DNA from: Candidatus Enterovibrio escicola
GTDB lineage: Bacteria; Pseudomonadota; Gammaproteobacteria; Enterobacterales; Vibrionaceae
Reading direction: 5' to 3'
NCBI RefSeq assembly: GCF_002464935.1
Contig: NZ_NBYY01000016.1
Location: 31,680-95,679 of the forward strand
Length of the DNA stretch: 64,000 nucleotides
This document shows, one piece after another, positions 51,966 to 62,879 of this stretch. Made by a program: the position numbers and the translations under genes. The number at the start of each line of letters is the position of its first letter. The stretch's first letter is position 1. The notes beneath the pieces were generated by a model that was not told the DNA's origin, searched no databases, and was given only the letters and a program-made list of their open reading frames with translations.

Positions 51966-52345
51966 TAAAATTACAACCTATCGGAGAGCCCGACTAAAGT
52001 ACACTCTCTGCATCCTATCTTGATATGGAGATATATATGACTCATAAACCATTAAATGATAAAAACTAGTTTTATATTGAACAACGATTGGCTGAGATTT
52101 ATGCCTTTAGCCAGATTATCCGAACACTTGGCTGAACTCACTCAACTATCAGCTTAGAAATAAAGTATCATAGCCCAGACAATTTCCACGGGATGTACTG
52201 TCATCGTCTTACACTAAAACAGGCCAAAGAAACCCACCTCAACGCCATGCACAGATTAGCTTTTAGCAGATTTCAGAGGAAACTAAGACGTTTATTCATG
52301 AACGTTTCAGCACACATACGTCACCAGATGTGATTAACCTGAGCT
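51960..52345 (+). mobile_element. IS30-family 5' fragment
   Basis: A reading like MTHKPLNDKN, a stop, then FYIEQRLAEIYAFSQIIRTLG, followed by broken sequence parallel to 45270-45505 and 47160-47330. Confidence 0.6.
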
Positions 52346-52366
52346 TCACATTGTGCCACATTGTAA

Positions 52367-52725
52367 TTATTTAGCTATAGACGACGTTTCCATTAAGGCA
52401 TGGCTTTGTCTAAAGCATCACAGGCATCGTGGCCGTGGGTTTATATTCTCGGATACCGCGATTGAAATGGCACTGATGGTAAAAGGTATTTTCAAGCTCC
52501 TACTTCGTGGATTAGAAGGCTTTCTTAATTTAGTTTTTACGTTGATGAATGTCATGCCGAAATCCCCTACATACATTTGTATTAGTAAGCGTTTGAAGAT
52601 CATATAAGTTAAGTACCGTTTGCCGAGTCTAGGACATATCGCACACATCATTATTGATGCCACAGGGCTAAAGATATACGGAGACGGCAAATAGAAAAAT
52701 AGCAAATAAGGAAAGAAAAATCGAC
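52367..52725 (+). mobile_element. IS903-group internal fragment
   Basis: The reading DDVSIKAWLCLKHHRHRGRG, FIFSDTAIEMALMVKGIFK and LLRGLEGFLNLVFTLMNV, then broken IDATGLKIYGDGK-like sequence. No ends. A 50-bp scrap of IS982 end follows at 52735-52785. Confidence 0.7.
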
Positions 52726-53000
52726 GATATAGGTGGAAACCACATCTAAATTATTAATGCCCAAGTTCTTATGTCTAGCTCAGGTTATTCAGGTGGAAAT
52801 TCCCTTCTTTTAAGAAATAGGATAGTAAGAGTAATACGGACATGTTCCATCATCATTTTTATTACTGCAATAGCAGTGCACGATATTCTGCCACTGAGGT
52901 CAACATAAATGGTTACTGTAATGTGTACTCCCTAACTTGCCTTTGTATGGGACAGTCTTTACTGTGAGAAAAAAGGTATTCGCACAAAAGGAGAGTTTAT

Positions 53001-54443
53001 ATGACTATCGTATCAATGGCTACCAAAGTATCAGCAGAGCAACAGCGCAATGTGCTCGAAGTCCAGTTTGCAACGCTCTTAGAGCGCAGCAGTCTCAACC
53101 CTTATGTGGCTTACAAATCTAGGATTAAAGATCTCGAACGGTTCCAACGAGTATTAAAAACTAATTATCCATTTCTAGTTTCTGCTTTATCTGAGGACTA
53201 CGGACATCGTAGCCGTACGGACTCTCTTATCACTGATATTCTTCCGTGTTTTCAGATGTTACGGTATACAAAACGCAAACTTAAACGCTGGATGAACCCA
53301 TCAAAACGTTCTGAGGGATTATTGCTCATGCCTGCCAGAGTTCAAGTACATTACCAGCCCTTGGGGGTAGTGGGTATTGTGGTACCATGGAACTTTCCAG
53401 TAACGTTGAGCTTGATCCCACTTATAACCGCAATTGCAGCAGGTAACTGCGTAATGGTCAAGCTTAGCGAATCTACACCACACACCAATCAATCACTAAA
53501 AACACTACTTCAGGATGTCTTTCCTGCCGATCAAGTGTGCGTTGTTGATGGTGATATCACTATTGCAAGCGCCTTTTGTGAACTACCGTTTGATCATTTG
53601 TTCTTCACTGGTTCAACCGAGGTAGGTAAAAAAGTTATGAAATCAGCATCGACTAACCTAACACCTGTGACACTTGAATTGGGTGGTAAATCCCCAGTGA
53701 TTGTTGCGCCTGATATTGATCCAGAACTTGCTGCAGAACGATTACTGTTTGGTAAAAATCTCAATACGGGTCAAATTTGTGTCGCCCCCGATCATGCGTT
53801 TGTACCTGAAGATAAGCTCAAAGCCTTTATAGGAGCGTTGCGATCACAATGGCAATCCATCTATCCCAAAGGTATTCAGAGTGACGATCGTACTTCCATC
53901 ATCAACAATCACCAATATGAGCGCCTAGTATCTTTACTGGATGATGCGAATAAGAGTGGTGTAACTGTGATCAGCCTTGGTGAGCCTGCAACCGATATTG
54001 TAACTCGTAAAATGGCGCTACATCTGGTAATTAACCCCACCTTAGACAGCACCCTTATGAAAGAAGAAATTTTTGGCCCGATCTTACCCATCATCACCTA
54101 CAAAGATGTGCATGATGTACTTCATATACTTCAAGGTCATCCTCGCCCATTAGCACTGTATTTGATGACCTTTGACAACTACTTCCAACAACATGTCATC
54201 CATCACACTCATTCAGGATCAATTGCTATCAATGACAGTCTAGTGCAGGTTGCAGTTGATGATGCACCATTTGGGGGTATAGGCGCGTCTGGTATGGGGA
54301 GTTATCATGGTATTGAAGGTTTCCACACCTTTAGCCATGCCAAAACTGTTTTCATCCGAGGAAAACTCAATCCTAGGAAATTATTCAACCCTCCGTATGG
54401 GAAGTGGTGGCAAAGTCTGATACTAGAATTGTTCCTGCGTTAA
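53001..54443 (+). CDS. Aldehyde dehydrogenase, coniferyl-aldehyde-dehydrogenase type
   Basis: NAD(P)-dependent oxidation of an aldehyde to the acid. 480 residues. Strong AAAGGAG binding site before ATG 53001. Landmarks: GVVGIVVPWNFPVTLSL, FTGSTEVGKKVMKSA, VTLELGGKSPVIVAP with the general-base glutamate, the catalytic cysteine in NTGQICVAPDHAFV, KEEIFGPILPI, and GGIGASGMGSYHG. The carboxyl SHAKTVFIRG and hydrophobic tail resemble the coniferyl-aldehyde/fatty-aldehyde branch. The true substrate is unknown. It is the nearest intact gene upstream of lux, 1.6 kb away, with an IS982/IS903 relic between. Confidence 0.9.
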   Translation: MTIVSMATKVSAEQQRNVLEVQFATLLERSSLNPYVAYKSRIKDLERFQRVLKTNYPFLVSALSEDYGHRSRTDSLITDILPCFQMLRYTKRKLKRWMNPSKRSEGLLLMPARVQVHYQPLGVVGIVVPWNFPVTLSLIPLITAIAAGNCVMVKLSESTPHTNQSLKTLLQDVFPADQVCVVDGDITIASAFCELPFDHLFFTGSTEVGKKVMKSASTNLTPVTLELGGKSPVIVAPDIDPELAAERLLFGKNLNTGQICVAPDHAFVPEDKLKAFIGALRSQWQSIYPKGIQSDDRTSIINNHQYERLVSLLDDANKSGVTVISLGEPATDIVTRKMALHLVINPTLDSTLMKEEIFGPILPIITYKDVHDVLHILQGHPRPLALYLMTFDNYFQQHVIHHTHSGSIAINDSLVQVAVDDAPFGGIGASGMGSYHGIEGFHTFSHAKTVFIRGKLNPRKLFNPPYGKWWQSLILELFLR

Positions 54444-54580
54444 GGTGGAACCAGCCACAGTGGCTAACAAGGTAATAACGTCAAGTAGAAATGGGTCGTA
54501 GCCCATTGATACCAGCTTACCCCTGAATTCAGATAATCACTACTACAGTTATGGTCTCGTGAAAAAGATGAAGGTAATTA

Positions 54581-55553
54581 ACCTGATCTACGCATAAAAA
54601 ATGAACTAAATGCCCAAGTCGCGATCTGGTCGTTTAGAAAAACTATTTCCTGCATAAGGACTTGGGCATGAATAACTTAGACGCTGTTTTCGTCGATGTC
54701 GACGATTTCTTCCAAACTTTCCTCCTTGCATAGGGAAAAACCCCTCATTTTTCAGTTTCAAACAAAGAAAAAAACCTTTTATGCCTCTCAATTGGCGAAG
54801 TTATGACAAGAGTGATAATTTTTCATCAATCTGGGTATTGAGACTTCAAAACCTATTACATCCACTTTATTTTCCTCTACCTCACCAATAAATTTCCTGA
54901 ATTAATCAACTACACGCGAATTCTCAAGCTCATGCAAGGTGCTCTGGTTCCACTTTGCTCTTACCTTACTTACCGTGAGGCAAGGCTAACAGGGATTGCC
55001 TTTGTTGATTCATCCAAGCTATAGGTTTATCAAAACCTACGCATTCTCAGACATCAGGTTTTTAAAGATACTTCGAAGCGAGGAAAAGGAACGATCGGGA
55101 GCTCTACGGCTTCAAATTACACCTTATTATCAATGATCCTTGTGGCATTATCTTAGTCAAAGTAACAACGGCTAACGTGGATGATAGAAATCCTGTATCA
55201 GAAATGGCTGATAAATTTTAGGGTGTTTATACGGAGATAAAGGTTATATCTCTGATCCATTGAAGCTAAAACTTGCAGACAAGGGAGTGATACTGATAAC
55301 GGGTGTGAAAAAGAATACGAAACCCAAAGTGATGAAACTTTGGGACTGCCTAATGCTCCGAAAACGATTTATTATTTTAACTGTTTTTGACCAACTAAAA
55401 AACATATCCCAAATCAAGCATTTTCGGCACCGTAGTTGTACCAAATTTATGATCAACTTGTTGGTGGGTTTCATCGTGTATTCATTTCAATCAAAGAAGT
55501 AGCACTTCAAGATAACTCGGCTTGATAAGCAAGCTTTTATGTAGATCTAAGGT
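54581..55553 (+). mobile_element. IS982-family element, decayed, with exact target duplication
   Basis: Ends ACCTGATCTACGCATAAA and GATCTAAGGT. TAATTA is repeated exactly at 54575-54580 and 55554-55559. Readings LDAVFVDVDDFFQTFLP and, at 55260-55500, ADKGVILITGVKKNTKPKVM and [17 protein letters not shown]. Several stops. The right flank is an IS903 tail. Confidence 0.85.
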
Positions 55554-55705
55554 TAATTACAATGCTAAAGTTGATGAAGCGCTGGCAAATGTAAAAACGA
55601 TAAACAAAGTTCTAAGACTCGGTATTCCTGTTCGCCAGTAGATAAATTAAGACTGTAAAAATATTAGGATCAGTCCATTATAGGTCTGATTTGATCAACA
55701 ACGCC
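55554..55705 (+). mobile_element. IS903-group 3' tail
   Basis: AGTTGATGAAGCGCTGGCAA through GATCAACAACGCC, the right end of the element, 340 bp upstream of luxC. Confidence 0.7.
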
Positions 55706-56042
55706 ATTACAGTCTATTAATCATGTAGTACTGTTTGAATTTTTTCTGTTTTATGGGTCAATGTCTAACTTTAATACATTTGTATACATGGATACTATAG
55801 TGTTTCTGGAAAAAAAATATATATTAACAATCAACATGTGAAAGCGAGTTAACAGAAAAATAAGTCTTTTGAATAAAATGTTAGAGAGGTACTTACCTGA
55901 AGTAAGTACCGCTTGAAAGTAAGAAGATTGATTTTAAATTTTCAGCAAATATATATTTATAATTATTATGGCTAGAAGATTCATGTTAAATATCGATGAA
56001 TGATTTCTTTTTTTAAATATAATTTAATTGGTGGGATTATAT
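55706..56042 (+). promoter_or_regulatory. lux operon upstream region with perfect inverted repeat
   Basis: AT-rich region with no luxR or luxI. GGTACTTAC-CTGAA-GTAAGTACC at 55888-55910 is a perfect 9-bp inverted repeat about 130 bp before luxC. It lacks a T run, so it looks more like an operator or mRNA hairpin than a terminator. No V. fischeri-type lux box was recognised. Confidence 0.5.
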
Positions 56043-57488
56043 ATGGATAAAATTATACCAATAGTAATAAATGGGCAGGTTGAACCATTTGATTCAGATA
56101 AAGAAACACACATTAGAGTTAATTTTGATGGAGGTAATTCTGTTTATTTACCAAGAATTACGTCTACTCATGTTGAAAAAATGATAACTTATGACAACAC
56201 AAATAATATTAAGTTACATAATATTATCAATTTCCTATATACAGTAGGTCAACGTTGGAAAAATGAGGAATATTCAAGACGAAGGAATTACATTCGCGAG
56301 TTAAAGAATTACATGGGATATTCCGAGCAAATGGCAAAATTAGAGGCCAATTGGATATCAATGGTTCTTTGTTCGAAAAGTGGTTTATATCACACTGTGC
56401 AAAATGAACTTGGTTCACGTCACATGCTTGATGAATGGATTCCGCAAGATGAATGTTATGTAAAAGCTTTTCCAAAAGGTAAATCGTTGCATTTACTGGC
56501 TGGAAATGTACCCCTTTCTGGGGTAAGTTCCATTGTGAGAGCAATCCTGACAAAAAATCAATGTATTATTAAAACATCTTCAGCAGATCCTTTTACTGCA
56601 CATGCATTGGCAATGAGCTTTATTGAAGTTGATAAAAACCATCCTATTACCCGTTCTCTATCTGTGCTTTATTGGTCGCATGAGGAAGACACTAGTTTAC
56701 CAGAGGTAATACTACAAAGCATGGATGTTGTCGTTGCTTGGGGTGGATCTTCGGCCATTGAATGGGCTGTCAAATATTCTCCACTAATGATTGATGTAAT
56801 AAAATATGGTCCTAAAAAAAGCATTAGTATTATTGACGATCCAGAGGATCTCGTAACCGCAGCAACAGGTGTGGCGCACGATATCTGTTTTTATGATCAG
56901 CAAGCGTGTTTCTCAAGTCAAAATGTTTTCTATATGGGTGATTCTTATGAAGAATTCAAAGAAGAACTTCGTAATAGACTTGGTCTATATGCGCGAATTC
57001 TTCCGAAAGCTAGACAGAGTTTTGATGAACAGGCAGTATATTCCCTCACTGCTAAGGAATGTCAATTTGCGGGACTTAAGGTTGAAGTCGACCCTAAGCA
57101 GGATTGGATGATAGTTGAATCTTCCCCTGGAGTTGAACTAAACCAACCGCTTGGACGTTGTGTTTACCTGCATCATGCTACCCGTTTTGAAGATATATTA
57201 CCTTTTGTAGTGAAATATCAAACACAAACTGTGTCAATGTACCCTTGGACATCCGTATTCAAATATCGAGATGCTTTAGCCATAAAAGGTGCTGAGCGTA
57301 TTGTGGAATCTGGTATGAATAACATATTTAGAATGGGAGGTTCACATGATGCAATGCGTCCACTTCAAAGATTAGTAAGATATATCTCACAAGAAAGACC
57401 ATTTGATTTCACGACAATAGATGTCGCGGTTGAAATAGAACAGACACGATTTTTAGAAGAGGATAAGTTCCTCATTTTTGTCCCGTAA
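56043..57488 (+). CDS. luxC: Fatty acyl-CoA/acyl-enzyme reductase, LuxC
   Basis: Reductase subunit of the LuxCDE complex. It takes the acyl group from LuxE and reduces it with NADPH to the long-chain aldehyde used by luciferase. 481 residues from ATG 56043; the frame extends upstream only through a TTG/GTG with no better site. Key stretches: [38 protein letters not shown], the acyl-accepting cysteine in [33 protein letters not shown] and [19 protein letters not shown]. First gene of the operon, 15 bp before luxD. Intact. Confidence 0.97.
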   Translation: MDKIIPIVINGQVEPFDSDKETHIRVNFDGGNSVYLPRITSTHVEKMITYDNTNNIKLHNIINFLYTVGQRWKNEEYSRRRNYIRELKNYMGYSEQMAKLEANWISMVLCSKSGLYHTVQNELGSRHMLDEWIPQDECYVKAFPKGKSLHLLAGNVPLSGVSSIVRAILTKNQCIIKTSSADPFTAHALAMSFIEVDKNHPITRSLSVLYWSHEEDTSLPEVILQSMDVVVAWGGSSAIEWAVKYSPLMIDVIKYGPKKSISIIDDPEDLVTAATGVAHDICFYDQQACFSSQNVFYMGDSYEEFKEELRNRLGLYARILPKARQSFDEQAVYSLTAKECQFAGLKVEVDPKQDWMIVESSPGVELNQPLGRCVYLHHATRFEDILPFVVKYQTQTVSMYPWTSVFKYRDALAIKGAERIVESGMNNIFRMGGSHDAMRPLQRLVRYISQERPFDFTTIDVAVEIEQTRFLEEDKFLIFVP

Positions 57489-57503
57489 CAGGAGTGAGAT
57501 AAT

Positions 57504-58427
57504 ATGGAAACAATAAATAAATGTTCAACAAATGATCATGTAATTAAGCTTGGAAACGGTAAATTTATCCGAGTTAGGGAAACGTTACCAAAAGAAGAGA
57601 CATACGATAGGAACAATACAATTATTATTGCTTCTGGTTTCGCTCGTAGAATGGATCACTTTGCGGGACTTGCAGAGTATTTATCTAGTAATGGTTTCCA
57701 TGTTATTCGCTACGATTCACTTTACCATGTAGGTTTAAGTAGCGGTTCTATTAATGAATTTACAATGTCTGCTGGAAAAGAAAGCCTGCTTTTTGTTATC
57801 AATTGGCTTAATTCCAGAAATATCACAAAGTTTGGTTTAATAGCTTCTAGCCTATCTGCACGCATTGCTTATGAAGTAGCTCAGGATATTAATCTGTCAT
57901 TTCTAGTAACAGCTGTAGGTGTAGTAAATCTTCGTGATACTCTTGAGAGAGCATTTAAATATGATTACCTCCAACTTGGAATAAAAGATTTGCCAGATGA
58001 ACTAAACTTCAAAGGTCATAAACTAGATGCTGAAATCTTTGTTACTGACTGTTTTAATAATAACTGGGAAACATTTGAATCAACGAAAGAGAAAACAAAA
58101 AACTTAGAGATTCCAATGATTTTATTCACTGCTAATAGAGATGACTGGGTGAAAGAAGATGAGGTCATTGAACTAGTAAATAATATCAAGTCAAATAAAT
58201 CAATGATTTATTCTCTAATTGGCAGTTCTCACGATCTAAGTGAGAACCTTGTTGTTTTAAGAAACTTCTATCAATCGGTAACCAGAGCAGCTATTGCATT
58301 AGATAATGGTTCTACCGTTATTGATATTGAATTTATTGAACCACAATTTGAAAGATTAACGGCGGTAACAGTAAATGAACGTCGATTGAAAAATAAGATT
58401 GAGGGTGAGTCTATTAGTGTTGTCTAA
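57504..58427 (+). CDS. luxD: Acyl transferase, LuxD
   Basis: Releases myristate from acyl carriers for the LuxEC reductase. 307 residues, alpha/beta hydrolase fold. Nucleophile serine near residue 116 in GLIASSLSARIAYE, and the histidine of the triad in LIGSSHDLSENL. The opening KCSTNDHVIKLGNGKFIRV is LuxD-like. GGAGTGAG precedes ATG 57504. Intact and within the operon. Confidence 0.96.
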   Translation: METINKCSTNDHVIKLGNGKFIRVRETLPKEETYDRNNTIIIASGFARRMDHFAGLAEYLSSNGFHVIRYDSLYHVGLSSGSINEFTMSAGKESLLFVINWLNSRNITKFGLIASSLSARIAYEVAQDINLSFLVTAVGVVNLRDTLERAFKYDYLQLGIKDLPDELNFKGHKLDAEIFVTDCFNNNWETFESTKEKTKNLEIPMILFTANRDDWVKEDEVIELVNNIKSNKSMIYSLIGSSHDLSENLVVLRNFYQSVTRAAIALDNGSTVIDIEFIEPQFERLTAVTVNERRLKNKIEGESISVV

Positions 58428-58483
58428 CTAATTACCTCTTGATTTGAGTAAAACACACCATTTACAAAAAAGAGGAAGATATT

Positions 58484-59575
58484 ATGAAGTTCGGAAATAT
58501 TTGTTTCTCATACCAACCCCCAGAAGAAACCCATACTGAGGTAATAGAGCGCTTTGTAAATTTAGGAATTCAATCAGAGAAATATGGATTTGATAATTAC
58601 TGGATTCTTGAACACCACTTTACTGAGTTTGGCCTTACGGGAAACTTATTTGTTGCTGCAGCTAATATTCTAGGTCGCACTACGAAATTAGAAGTCGGTA
58701 CTACGGCAGTAGTTATTCCTACAGCCCACCCTACTCGCCAATTAGAAGATGTATTATTGTTAGATCAAATGTCAAATGGCCGATTCATATTTGGAATCAA
58801 CCGAGGGTTATACGATAAAGATTTCAGAGTATTTGGTGCTGACATGGATAGCAGTAGGGAAATAACACATTGTTTCTATAATCTATTTAATGAAAGTCAA
58901 AAAACTGGTCGTATGGTAGCTGATACAGCCTATATTAAGTTCCCAGAAGTTAATATTTATCCAGAAATTTTAACTAAAAGTGGAGTGCCCATATTAACCG
59001 TATCAGAATCATCTACAACTACTGAGTGGGCAGCAAGATACGGTATTCCAATGATCATTAGCTGGATTATTCCTACTACTGAGAAAAAAGCACAAATTGA
59101 ACTTTATAATGAAATTGCTACTGAGTATGGTCATGATATATCGAAGATTGATCATCGATTAACTTACATAACATCTGTGGATGAAGATTCAACTAAAGCC
59201 AAAGAGCTTTGTCGTAAGTTCCTTGCCAACTGGTATGATTCTTATGTTCATGCGACGCGGATTTTTGATGATTGCAATCAAATCCGTGGTTATGACTATC
59301 ATACATCTCAGTGGAGAGAGTTTGTCCTAAAAGGACATAAAGATACTAATCGCCGTGTTGACTACAGTTATGAAATTAACCCAGTAGGTACACCTGAAGA
59401 ATGTATAGAAATAATACAGCGTGATATTGATGCTACTGGAATCACAAGTATTAATTGTGGATTTGAGGCAAATGGCACTGAAGAGGATATTCTTGCAACA
59501 ATGGACTGCTTTATGAAAAAAGTAGCACCATTCCTGAAAGAACCTGAACGTATAGAAAATAGAGCAATTGCATGA
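58484..59575 (+). CDS. luxA: Bacterial luciferase alpha subunit
   Basis: Catalytic subunit of luciferase, which oxidises FMNH2 and aldehyde with O2 to give light near 490 nm. 363 residues, slightly longer than most (about 355). Opens [20 protein letters not shown]. Active-site histidines in [15 protein letters not shown]. Then [35 protein letters not shown] in the mobile-loop region and [19 protein letters not shown]. The position equal to V. harveyi Cys106 is asparagine (FGINRGLY); other luminous genera also lack cysteine there. Intact. Confidence 0.98.
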   Translation: MKFGNICFSYQPPEETHTEVIERFVNLGIQSEKYGFDNYWILEHHFTEFGLTGNLFVAAANILGRTTKLEVGTTAVVIPTAHPTRQLEDVLLLDQMSNGRFIFGINRGLYDKDFRVFGADMDSSREITHCFYNLFNESQKTGRMVADTAYIKFPEVNIYPEILTKSGVPILTVSESSTTTEWAARYGIPMIISWIIPTTEKKAQIELYNEIATEYGHDISKIDHRLTYITSVDEDSTKAKELCRKFLANWYDSYVHATRIFDDCNQIRGYDYHTSQWREFVLKGHKDTNRRVDYSYEINPVGTPEECIEIIQRDIDATGITSINCGFEANGTEEDILATMDCFMKKVAPFLKEPERIENRAIA

Positions 59576-59759
59576 TTTTCTAATCATTAGTTAATAGTAG
59601 TTAGTGTGGACTTTCTAGCATTCTATTTATTGTTTTTTTAGAAATTTTTACCTTTAACTTCTTAGCGACCTCTATATCTATTTTTATTCAATAAATCTGA
59701 GGTCGTTATTATAAATAATGGGTAAATAATTTATTAAATCTTAATAAAGGTATATTAAT
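59576..59759 (+). promoter_or_regulatory. luxA-luxB spacer with hairpin
   Basis: A 184-bp gap, unusually long for lux operons. GCGACCTC (59665-59672) pairs with GAGGTCGT (59699-59706) around a 26-base AT-rich loop, followed by TATTATAAATAA. It could attenuate or mark an mRNA processing site. Confidence 0.5.
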
Positions 59760-60740
59760 ATGAAATTCGGACTTTTCTTCATAAATTTTCAAACAGAACA
59801 TTCTTCTTCAAAAAAAGTGCTTGGTAATATGATTAATACTACATTACTTGTAGATAATGATAATTATTATTTTGATACTGTCTATGTCAGTGAACATCAC
59901 TTCTCTATGAATGGGATTGTAGGTGCTCCTATTACTGTTGCCAGTTACTTACTCGGATTAACAAAAAAGCTGAATATTGGTTCTTTAAATCAAGTTATTA
60001 CAACCCACCATCCAGTTCGGGTCGCTGAAGAGACTAGCTTGATAGACCAAATGTCTAAAGGACGGTTCATTTTAGGTTTTAGCGATAGTGAAAGTGAATT
60101 CGAAATGAATTTTTTCAATCGAGACATAAAAAGTCAAAGGATGATATTTGAAGCATGTCACGACATTATCGATGATGCAATAAAAACAGGGTATTGTCAT
60201 GCTGATAATGATTTCTATAATTTTCCTAAAATCTCAGTTAATCCTCATTGTTATACAAAATTTGGTCCTAAGCAGTACGTTATGGCAACAAGTGAAACTG
60301 TCGTTGAATGGGCAGCTAGGAAAGCATTACCATTAACATTTAAATGGGATGACAATCTCTACACTAAGGAGAACTATGCTTCCTTATACAATAAAACTGC
60401 AAATGAGAATAATATAGATGTTTCAAATGTAGATCATCAATTATGTATGATTGTTAATATAAATAATGATGGTGAGATAGCTAGAGAAGAAACTAAAAGG
60501 TATTTATCTAGTTATGTCTCAGAAACTTATCCAAATCACAATCAAGAGGATAAGATCAAAGAGATTATAGATGAAAATGCAATTGGTACGAATGACGACT
60601 ATTATGATTCATCATTATTGGCTATTTCTAAAACGGGAGCCAAAAGAATCTTGTTATCATTTGAATCAATGCAAGATCATGACAATCGTTTGAAACTAAT
60701 AGAATTTGTTAATTCTAAAATTGAGAGAAATCTACAGTAG
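59760..60740 (+). CDS. luxB: Bacterial luciferase beta subunit
   Basis: Stabilising partner of LuxA, a paralogous TIM barrel without its own active site. 326 residues, normal length. [77 protein letters not shown]. It has its own binding site AATAAAGG at suitable distance. Intact. No luxF follows. Confidence 0.98.
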   Translation: MKFGLFFINFQTEHSSSKKVLGNMINTTLLVDNDNYYFDTVYVSEHHFSMNGIVGAPITVASYLLGLTKKLNIGSLNQVITTHHPVRVAEETSLIDQMSKGRFILGFSDSESEFEMNFFNRDIKSQRMIFEACHDIIDDAIKTGYCHADNDFYNFPKISVNPHCYTKFGPKQYVMATSETVVEWAARKALPLTFKWDDNLYTKENYASLYNKTANENNIDVSNVDHQLCMIVNINNDGEIAREETKRYLSSYVSETYPNHNQEDKIKEIIDENAIGTNDDYYDSSLLAISKTGAKRILLSFESMQDHDNRLKLIEFVNSKIERNLQ

Positions 60741-61031
60741 TAGCTAACCCCTGTTACAATTGGAGAAGTTTAGAGAAAACTAAATTAATTGGGTTAGCAT
60801 ATATATGTGGTGGTTACAATATGACTTCATATCAAAGATTGCAGTGTTTATGACTGTGCCACTTTGTATAAACCACATATATTCATGGGGTATCACTGGC
60901 TGCGACTTTAATTACTTACGTTATGCATTTTCTAGCACGTTTAGAGAAATGTTTCCTTGAATAGTCCTATGGACTGAATTTGCATTGTTTATAATTACTT
61001 TAATATCGTACGGTAGTAATCTGGAGGATTT
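60741..61031 (+). promoter_or_regulatory. luxB-luxE spacer with two large stem-loops
   Basis: A 291-bp gap where some Photobacterium carry luxF; no luxF sequence is readable. GCTAACCC (60743-60750) pairs with GGGTTAGC (60791-60798), with an inner AGTTT/AAACT pair. ATATATGTGG (60801-60810) pairs with CCACATATAT (60873-60882). The spacer ends in a strong CTGGAGG site for luxE. Confidence 0.55.
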
Positions 61032-62153
61032 ATGGTAACCAACACTAAACTAAATAAAACTGATATAATTTCCAGCTCTGAGATAGATGATCTTATCTTT
61101 ACTAGCATACCAAGTAAATTGACGCTTGATGAGGAAAGGGAAATAAGAGATCGACTGATCCGGAGTTCTTTCAATTATCATTTTCATAATAATAAACATT
61201 ATAGAAAGTACTGTAGTTCTCAAAACATAAGTGAAAATATAAAATCTATTGATGACATCCCAGTCTTTCCAACATCTGTTTTCAAGAACTTTAGACTTTT
61301 CACATCAGAAGAAAAATACATTGAAAATTGGTTTACTAGTAGTGGTACAAGTGGGACAAAAAGCTATATTGCACGAGATAGGTTGAGTATTGAACGATTA
61401 CTCGGTTCTGTAAATTATGGTATGAAGTACGTTGGTTATTGGTTCGAGCATCAAATGGAACTTATTAATCTGGGTCCAGATCGGTCTAATGCTGGGGATG
61501 TCTGGTTTCAATACGTAATGAGCTTGGTTGAACTTCTATACCCAACAGTATTTACAGGCAATGATAATAAAATTGACTTTGAAGCTACAATCAGAAACCT
61601 TTATAGAATAAAAAGGTTAGGGAAAACTACGTGTCTAATCGGTCCTCCCTACTTTATATCTCTGCTTTGTAACTATATGAAGAAAAATGAAATTAATTAC
61701 GATGGTGGAGATTCAATTTACATTATCACAGGAGGGGGTTGGAAAAAGAATGAAAAAGACTCATTGGAGAGAAGTGACTTTAATAACCTGCTTGTTGATA
61801 CGTTTCAACTTAATTGTACTAGCCAAATACGTGATACTTTCAATCAAGTAGAGCTAAATACCTGCTTCTTTGAAGATGAGTATCAACGCAAGCATGTACC
61901 ACCTTGGGTTTATGCGAGGGCTTTAGATCCAAGAACACTTCAACCAGTAGCTAATGGTCAAGAGGGATTGATGAGCTATATAGACGCGTCCTCAACTAGC
62001 TATCCAGCGTTTCTAATCACGGATGATATTGGTATTGTACGTGAAATCGATGACGACTATCCTGGGATAACAATAGAAATTGTACGGCGAGTTAATACAC
62101 TCGGGCAAAAAGGATGCGCATTGAGTATGTCTCAATCATTAGCATTAGCATAA
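61032..62153 (+). CDS. luxE: Acyl-protein synthetase, LuxE
   Basis: Activates fatty acid with ATP and passes the acyl group to LuxC. 373 residues (family about 370-380). Opens with a polar amino end, then [19 protein letters not shown], the adenylate-type loop [29 protein letters not shown], and the acyl-carrying cysteine in [12 protein letters not shown] close to the carboxyl end. Intact; 18 bp before luxG. Confidence 0.97.
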   Translation: MVTNTKLNKTDIISSSEIDDLIFTSIPSKLTLDEEREIRDRLIRSSFNYHFHNNKHYRKYCSSQNISENIKSIDDIPVFPTSVFKNFRLFTSEEKYIENWFTSSGTSGTKSYIARDRLSIERLLGSVNYGMKYVGYWFEHQMELINLGPDRSNAGDVWFQYVMSLVELLYPTVFTGNDNKIDFEATIRNLYRIKRLGKTTCLIGPPYFISLLCNYMKKNEINYDGGDSIYIITGGGWKKNEKDSLERSDFNNLLVDTFQLNCTSQIRDTFNQVELNTCFFEDEYQRKHVPPWVYARALDPRTLQPVANGQEGLMSYIDASSTSYPAFLITDDIGIVREIDDDYPGITIEIVRRVNTLGQKGCALSMSQSLALA

Positions 62154-62171
62154 AGAATTAGGTCTACTGAG

Positions 62172-62879
62172 ATGAAAAGAAGTTGTAAGATCGATGCAAT
62201 CATTCCCCTTGCGAAAAGCGTCTTCAAAGTGAGACTGCAACCTGAGTTGACTGTGAACTTTAAAGCAGGACAGTATATTAAAGTTAAAATTGCGTCAAAG
62301 AACACACCCTTCTCAATTGCAAACACGCCTTTTGACCATGGAATGTTGGAATTACATATTGGTGGATCAATATTGGATGAAACAACGGCAGCTATATTGG
62401 AGGAATTTCGGCAGTATTTAAAACAGGATAAATGTATAGCAATTGAAGGACCATTTGGTGATGCATGGTTAAGGACAAGCAGTGATAAACCCATTTTATT
62501 GATAGCGGGTGGTACTGGAATGTCATATATATCTAGCATTTTGAAGAGCTGTATTATAAATGGGTTGACACAACCCATTTATATATACTGGGGTGTTAAA
62601 AATCATGGTCTATTATATGATCATGATGAGCTTATCGAATTAAGCTATAAGAATTCAAATATACAATACGTACCAGTTTTAGAATCATCACAACATACTA
62701 ACTTATATCAAGTTGGAACAGTGTTAGATATCGTATTACGTGACTTTGTATGCTTATATAATTATGACATTTATATAAGTGGACCAGTATCCATGATGCA
62801 TGTGGTGCGGGATGTGCTCTGTCAAAAGAGAATGGCACAGGAAAAACAGATGTACTCTGATGCTTTCGAGTATTTATAG
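62172..62879 (+). CDS. luxG: NAD(P)H-flavin reductase, LuxG
   Basis: Supplies reduced FMN to luciferase. 235 residues of the Fre type: flavin-binding stretch ASKNTPFSIANTPFD, nucleotide-binding LLIAGGTGMSYISSILKS, YWGVKNHGLLYDHDEL, and YISGPVSMMHVVRDVLCQK near the end. Last gene of the operon. The transcript end is unclear: no strong T-tailed hairpin was found in the next 150 bp. Confidence 0.95.
   Translation: MKRSCKIDAIIPLAKSVFKVRLQPELTVNFKAGQYIKVKIASKNTPFSIANTPFDHGMLELHIGGSILDETTAAILEEFRQYLKQDKCIAIEGPFGDAWLRTSSDKPILLIAGGTGMSYISSILKSCIINGLTQPIYIYWGVKNHGLLYDHDELIELSYKNSNIQYVPVLESSQHTNLYQVGTVLDIVLRDFVCLYNYDIYISGPVSMMHVVRDVLCQKRMAQEKQMYSDAFEYL

Noticed and set aside
55700..56040. A V. fischeri-type lux box or LuxR-family site before luxC
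   Set aside because: No 20-bp palindrome resembling the known lux box was found; the only strong inverted repeat is different.
59665..59706. A true operon terminator between luxA and luxB
   Set aside because: The stem lacks a run of T after it and luxB downstream is intact with its own ribosome site; described as a hairpin only.
60741..61031. A luxF remnant between luxB and luxE
   Set aside because: None of the three frames shows LuxF/LuxB-like residues; only inverted repeats are visible.
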